A stretch of DNA of 64,000 bases from Lateolabrax maculatus (Eukaryota > Chordata > Actinopteri > Acropomatiformes > Lateolabracidae): positions 1,184,501 to 1,248,500 of the forward strand of contig CM062196.1 of NCBI GenBank assembly GCA_031216445.1, written 5' to 3'. The notes under the pieces are model-generated. The model was not told the origin of the DNA, ran no database searches, and saw nothing but the letters and a program-made list of their open reading frames with translations. The translations under genes were made by a program, and so were the position numbers. Position 1 is the first letter of the stretch. Each line of letters starts with the position of its first letter. Below are positions 60,191 through 64,000 of the stretch, one piece after another.

Positions 60191-61349
60191 CACACACACG
60201 TTATGTGGGATCCACCGTAATTCCGACCTGTCGACTTGGCAGAGCCCTTCATGTTAATGAAAGGCTAAATTGTCCTTTTCTGTTTTCTGTTTCTTTCTTC
60301 TGTTTTGCGATAAACATAGCACTGAATCACCTTTCAGTCATGTCAGATCAGATTTAGCGGAAATAGCATACGACCTGCCAATTGGGAGAATGTAGTTGCA
60401 GATAATCAGCAAGTGATGAAAATGACTTTGTAATTAAAATTAGGATAAAAGATCAATAAAGTGGACAGGTGATTAATTCAGCATACACATTTAGCATGTA
60501 TAACACAGGGTGTAACCAGGTGTAGGCCTTAGCCTAGAACAGTTCTAGGTTTTGGGAGTAAAGTAAATCATTTATATTAGGCTATTTACTTTTTGATTAT
60601 GGAGTCCTGGACTCAGTATAGGTTAAAACATTCCCACAACCTGTCAGTCCTCATTAGTGACGGTATGTGCACACAGCTATTGCCCGTGTATGCTCAGAAA
60701 AGATGGAAGAGATCACAAAAAGCTCATACTTTGGTGAAATTGAAGGGGTAAAAACATACAAAACAATGAAAGCACATACGCCTATGTAGGCTACACTTAT
60801 AGCCTATATAAAGCAGGTATAGTAAATACATTATATACAGTATTATATATGCCTAAATAGTATATTGTTAGGTATTTTCAGGGCTTTCTCATTTATTAAT
60901 GTCAGAAACAAGATCTTAATTATTTCATTGCTAGTATCTTTTAATAAACAAACCTATTTTAAAGACTTATATTGTGCTGTTGGCATTTTTCATTAAGCTC
61001 ATGAATTTAAGCTCCTTTTTTTAAAAAAAAAAAGGTTCTTTGTTTTTTGTTTTTTTTACAAAGATTTCATAGAACTTTTTTAGACAGATGGTTCTTTGGT
61101 TGTGGATATAGAAACTTGGGGTTCTATATAGAGCCTTTATGGGTAATCTAGAACCCTAGTGAACCCTTTTTTCTGAGAGCGTACCCTGAATTTATCCGGA
61201 CGAGCTGTTGGTGTGGACGCAAATGTCAGAATCAGTCGGAGCGAACTTTAAACAGACTTTATCCTGCCAGTTTCCTTCCAACAGTCAGTCGGCTCCTCTC
61301 AACCACAGCAGCGGTATTTTAACCATGTGGTGGAGGTCGTAATATAAAT
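60191..61349. other. Intergenic stretch with a GGTTCTATATAGA-type dispersed repeat
   Basis: At 61,030-61,180 the sequence has AAAGGTTCTTTG, GGGGTTCTATATAGAGCC and AGAACCCTAGTGAACCC, a common fish repeat. At 61,268-61,295 TTTCCTTCCAACAGTCAGTC matches 47,746-47,766 of the gene B intron with one mismatch, a remnant of the older locus duplication. Confidence 0.5.
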
Positions 61350-62019
61350 GTCTAGTTATTTATGCCAGAAAACACAAACTGGTGTTTTTACAGCATGAAC
61401 TGTGTCCCAGAGTATCAACAGGCAGCACAAGTTCATTCTGAACATTATATTAAACACGTCAACATGTATGAAAATATACCAGACACTGGGTAAACTTCAC
61501 GTGTGTGACATTAGTGCAAAAACTCACATAACAAACTGTCAAGACAGATTTAATAAGTGTTTTTATCTGCATCCAAAGCAGCAGTCTGTTCACCAGATAT
61601 CTGCTGATATCTTTTATTTATTTTTCTGCACATGTAAAGATGTCTTAATGATCTTTTTGACTTTTTGATGCTCATGTTAGATATTAAAACCCTCTTCCTC
61701 TTCCTCTGTTCCAGATGGCTCTCAGTTGTCTGCGGTCCTCTGTCCCAAACAGCAGTAACGGGACGGTGCTGTACGATGCCAACAGCGATGAAGGTCACCT
61801 GTATATAAGTATTGGTCGACCTGCACTCTGCTCCTCCACTGCACCTCCAAACTCCAGCTGTGTGGTGTGTTTCAACAAGTTCCTCTACGCCGTTTGTTCC
61901 AAACTGCTGGAGAAGGTGACGCTGGCGATGGAGGGAGGAGGTCGACCAGTAGACCTTATAAAGAGCGGTAAGAGCTGAACCGAAGCTGACTGACGCTTAT
62001 TTACGCTTTAATCTCAAAT
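61350..62019 (+). repeat. Near-identical copy of 49,220-49,893
   Basis: About 670 bp differing from the gene B copy at three places that I can find (A/G at 61,515, one A fewer near 61,688, G/A within the Ser/Asn codon in the exon). The edges are sharp: TAGTTATTTATGCCAG on the left, and TTTAATCTCAAAT on the right. Confidence 0.93.
61715..61967 (+). CDS. Gene B-like coding exon 1, second copy (partial gene)
   Basis: It encodes the same 84 residues as the gene B exon except Ser24 (in DASSDEG) is Asn, with intact acceptor and donor. None of the four downstream gene B exons follows within the next 2 kb; instead there are microsatellites and inverted repeats. It may splice to exons beyond the window, for example the one beginning at 63,947 (though that exon's frame as read opens at phase 0 and this donor is phase 1), or be a non-functional fragment. 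Confidence 0.5.
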
Positions 62020-62033
62020 AAAAGTCAGAGGTC

Positions 62034-62046
62034 ATCTATCTATCTA

Positions 62047-62093
<47 letters not shown>

Positions 62094-62100
62094 CTATATA

Positions 62101-62159
<59 letters not shown>

Positions 62160-62216
62160 CTATAGATATAGATAGATCTATATATATATAGATATACACA
62201 CACACACACACACACA
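62034..62216. repeat. Compound (TC)n(TA)n(CA)n microsatellite
   Basis: TCTA units, then (TC)n at 62,052-62,080, a long (TA)n to about 62,158, TAGA units and (CA)n at 62,197-62,215. Confidence 0.97.
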
Positions 62217-62840
62217 TGCTCTGGAGACCTACTTCCTTTTTAGAACCCAAAACAGGAACTCTGGTGGCTGCAGAGGGACGATAAGGCTTCAACACAATGT
62301 GAAACCTAATACAAGAACGCCATCTGCTGGCAATCGTTTTGAACATCTCCTGAGTCTTTCTTCATAAGGGTGAAGGACGTGTCCCTCACACATATTTATA
62401 TGTGTGTAAATCAGATATCAACAAGATTTACACAACTTTTAATGGGCTTGGTCCAATAATGATCCACTGCAACTTTGGTAGCAGTCGGACCTACGGTTTA
62501 GGAGGAGAGATCCAAAATGTGTTTTTTTCACATTATGCAAATTATTTTAAAGAATCCATCATGGCGGACTTTTATGGTCCCGAAAGCTTTCCTGTAGAGC
62601 ACATTGAGCTGCACTTGTGTGTCAAATCTGGAGTCAATCAGAGTCACGTATGAGCGACCCATCCTTTACCCTTATGAAGAAAGACAAGGAGATGTTCAAA
62701 ATGATTGCCAGCAGATGGCGTTCATGTATTTTGTTCCACATAGTTTCACAAAGTGTTGAGCCTCACTGTCCCTCTGCAGCCACCAGAGCATGCTTACTTC
62801 CTGTTTGGGTTCTAATACGGTGAGTAGGCCTCAACAGCAT
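62217..62840. mobile_element. Fold-back element: ~170 bp inverted arms around a 260 bp core
   Basis: The left arm (62,217-62,395) and right arm (62,655-62,830) are inverted copies. Both contain CCAGCAGATGGCGTTC or its complement, CCCTCTGCAGCCACCAGAG, and CCTTATGAAGAAAGAC. The core (62,420-62,660) is itself an inverted copy of 63,215-63,440 (AAAGTCCGCCATGATGGA, CTCCTCCTAAACC, ATTATTGGACC). Confidence 0.8.
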
Positions 62841-63049
62841 CTTACCACTGAAAACAGTTCGTTAAACCATTAGTATCACTACTTGTGTTATAACCTTGTG
62901 CAGTGTGACTGTTCCAAGCGTGATTATGTGAAGGATGGAAACATTTCTGTACATTTATTGTTGAAACGATTTAATGCAAAATCTAGTGTGTGTGAACTAG
63001 AATAACTTAGCTTTGGATGTGGTCGCTGGCTAATCAGTAGTTAACTCTC

Positions 63050-63720
63050 AGCTGAACTTTATTAGGTTCCGAATGAGTTACAAACATGAAACTTGGCACA
63101 ATAACTGGAAATGATGCGCAAATGGTTCCCAAGAAACATGAAACCATTCGGCCAGATGGAGGCGCTGCAATTAAGGCCCAAACATGCGATTTTGGAAAGG
63201 CCACGCCCCTCACGCCGTGACTCCGATTGATTTGAAATTGGACATACAAGTCCAGCTCAACGTGCTCTACAAAAAAGCCTCTGGGACCATAAAAGTCTGC
63301 CATGATGGATTTTTGCTAATTTGCATAATGTCAAAAACAGATTTTCGACATCTCCTCCTAAACCAAAGGTCCAATTGCCACCAAATTTTCTGTGGATCGT
63401 TATTGGACCGAGTTTATCAGATGTTGTATAAAGCTTGTTGATATCTTATTTAGTTTTCAAGATAATGACCAATGAACTTCAAAGGGGCGTTGCTAAGAAT
63501 ATAAATAAAACCAAAGTCAACAACCGTTGGGCCAATCATCACGAAACGTGCAGGAGATGTTCACACAAGTGCCTGAAACATGCGCTGAAAGTTTCATTCA
63601 AATCGACCTCTAGGGGGCGTCACAAGTGCCACAAACGTGTAACTCAAAATCTTGTGAACAGAATTCCACCACTGGTGCACGTGCTCTGGGGGCAAGCAGT
63701 AACTAAAGTCTGAGAGGTCA
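63050..63720 (+). repeat. Dispersed fish repeat, inverse of the core at 62,420-62,660
   Basis: It runs from AACTTTATTAGGTTCCGAATG through AAGTCTGCCATGATGGATTT, CTCCTCCTAAACCAAAGGTC and CCAATTGCCACCAAATTTTC to AGGGGGCGTCACAAGTGCC. No lasting open frame of significance. Confidence 0.65.
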
Positions 63721-63946
63721 TATCCAGCAGTTATTGACACTCTGCAGGCTTTGTGATGATGCCACAAGTGTGTGATTGGTCTCAATCCTTTTTTAACATA
63801 ATTAAAATAGCTGAAGTGACTTTGCTGGGCTCTGCGAAGCCTGAAATCTGCTTTGTGCTGTTTGCGGCTGAAATTTTGGCAGATTGAGCTGCTAACGTCT
63901 GTTGAGCTAAAAAAGGTTTTAACTCTTGTTCCTTCCGTCCCTGCAG

Positions 63947-64000
63947 ATGGACTTCACCTGCTTCAGCTCCTCTGACCCGGCGGCACACAGAGCCTCCCTG
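63947..64000 (+). CDS. Start of a further gene B-like exon (cut by window end)
   Basis: After a pyrimidine tract and CCCTGCAG, an ATG opens a frame MDFTCFSSSDPAAHRASL that is still open at the edge. It has the same layout as the gene B exon (ATG directly after the acceptor, then x-x-[ST]-C-x-x-S-S) and about 20 of its first 32 bases agree. Too short for certainty. Confidence 0.4.
   Translation, partial: MDFTCFSSSDPAAHRASL

Overview
The window reads as nuclear DNA of a teleost fish, probably a percomorph. The evidence is vertebrate-style split genes with GT-AG introns, an intact fish-type TRIM (finTRIM/TRIM16-like) E3 ligase, long CA/GT microsatellites, a tRNA-derived SINE, 3' ends of fish LINEs, and several dispersed repeat families that I recognise as common in fish introns. 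There are no bacterial genes, operons, CRISPR arrays or rRNA genes. Most of the 64 kb is non-coding.

Layout. (1) 1-16,200: a Rab3-family small GTPase on the minus strand. It has four coding exons (11754-11530, 6968-6850, 6769-6645, 4950-4766; 217 residues) and a probable non-coding first exon near 15,489-15,860 with a GC-rich minisatellite just upstream. Its intron before the last coding exon carries a 1.3 kb element with terminal inverted repeats. (2) 18,153-19,811: a single-exon TRIM gene on the minus strand (RING, two B-boxes, coiled coil, PRY-SPRY), with a 14-base homopolymer inside the SPRY coding sequence. (3) 20,936-30,456: a six-exon plus-strand gene for an unrecognised, glycosylated, cysteine-rich, single-pass membrane protein of 193 residues ('gene A'). 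(4) 30,762-45,215: three copies of a 4.4 kb unit in direct tandem, almost identical to each other. Copy 1 alone keeps an extra 1.26 kb that includes a decayed LINE reverse-transcriptase fragment. (5) 46,300-50,972: a CpG-rich promoter-like region and a second unrecognised single-pass membrane protein gene, 165 residues ('gene B'). (6) 51,000-64,000: repeats, a second copy of the promoter-like segment (about 55,960), a candidate minus-strand spliced transcript (about 60,190-57,700), a nearly identical copy of the gene B first coding exon (61,715-61,967), and at the window edge the start of a further exon (63,947) that resembles it.

Main biological point: gene A, gene B, the gene B exon copy and the terminal exon are all on the plus strand. 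They share a short motif (acidic-Gly, aromatic residues, Arg-Pro, then Ser-Cys-x-x-Cys-Phe) and, where visible, mostly phase-1 introns. I infer a local, actively duplicating family of small membrane proteins, with an immune-type TRIM gene next to it. I do not recognise the family and assign no function. The Rab3 gene is a conserved neighbour with a vesicle-exocytosis role and no evident functional link to the cluster.
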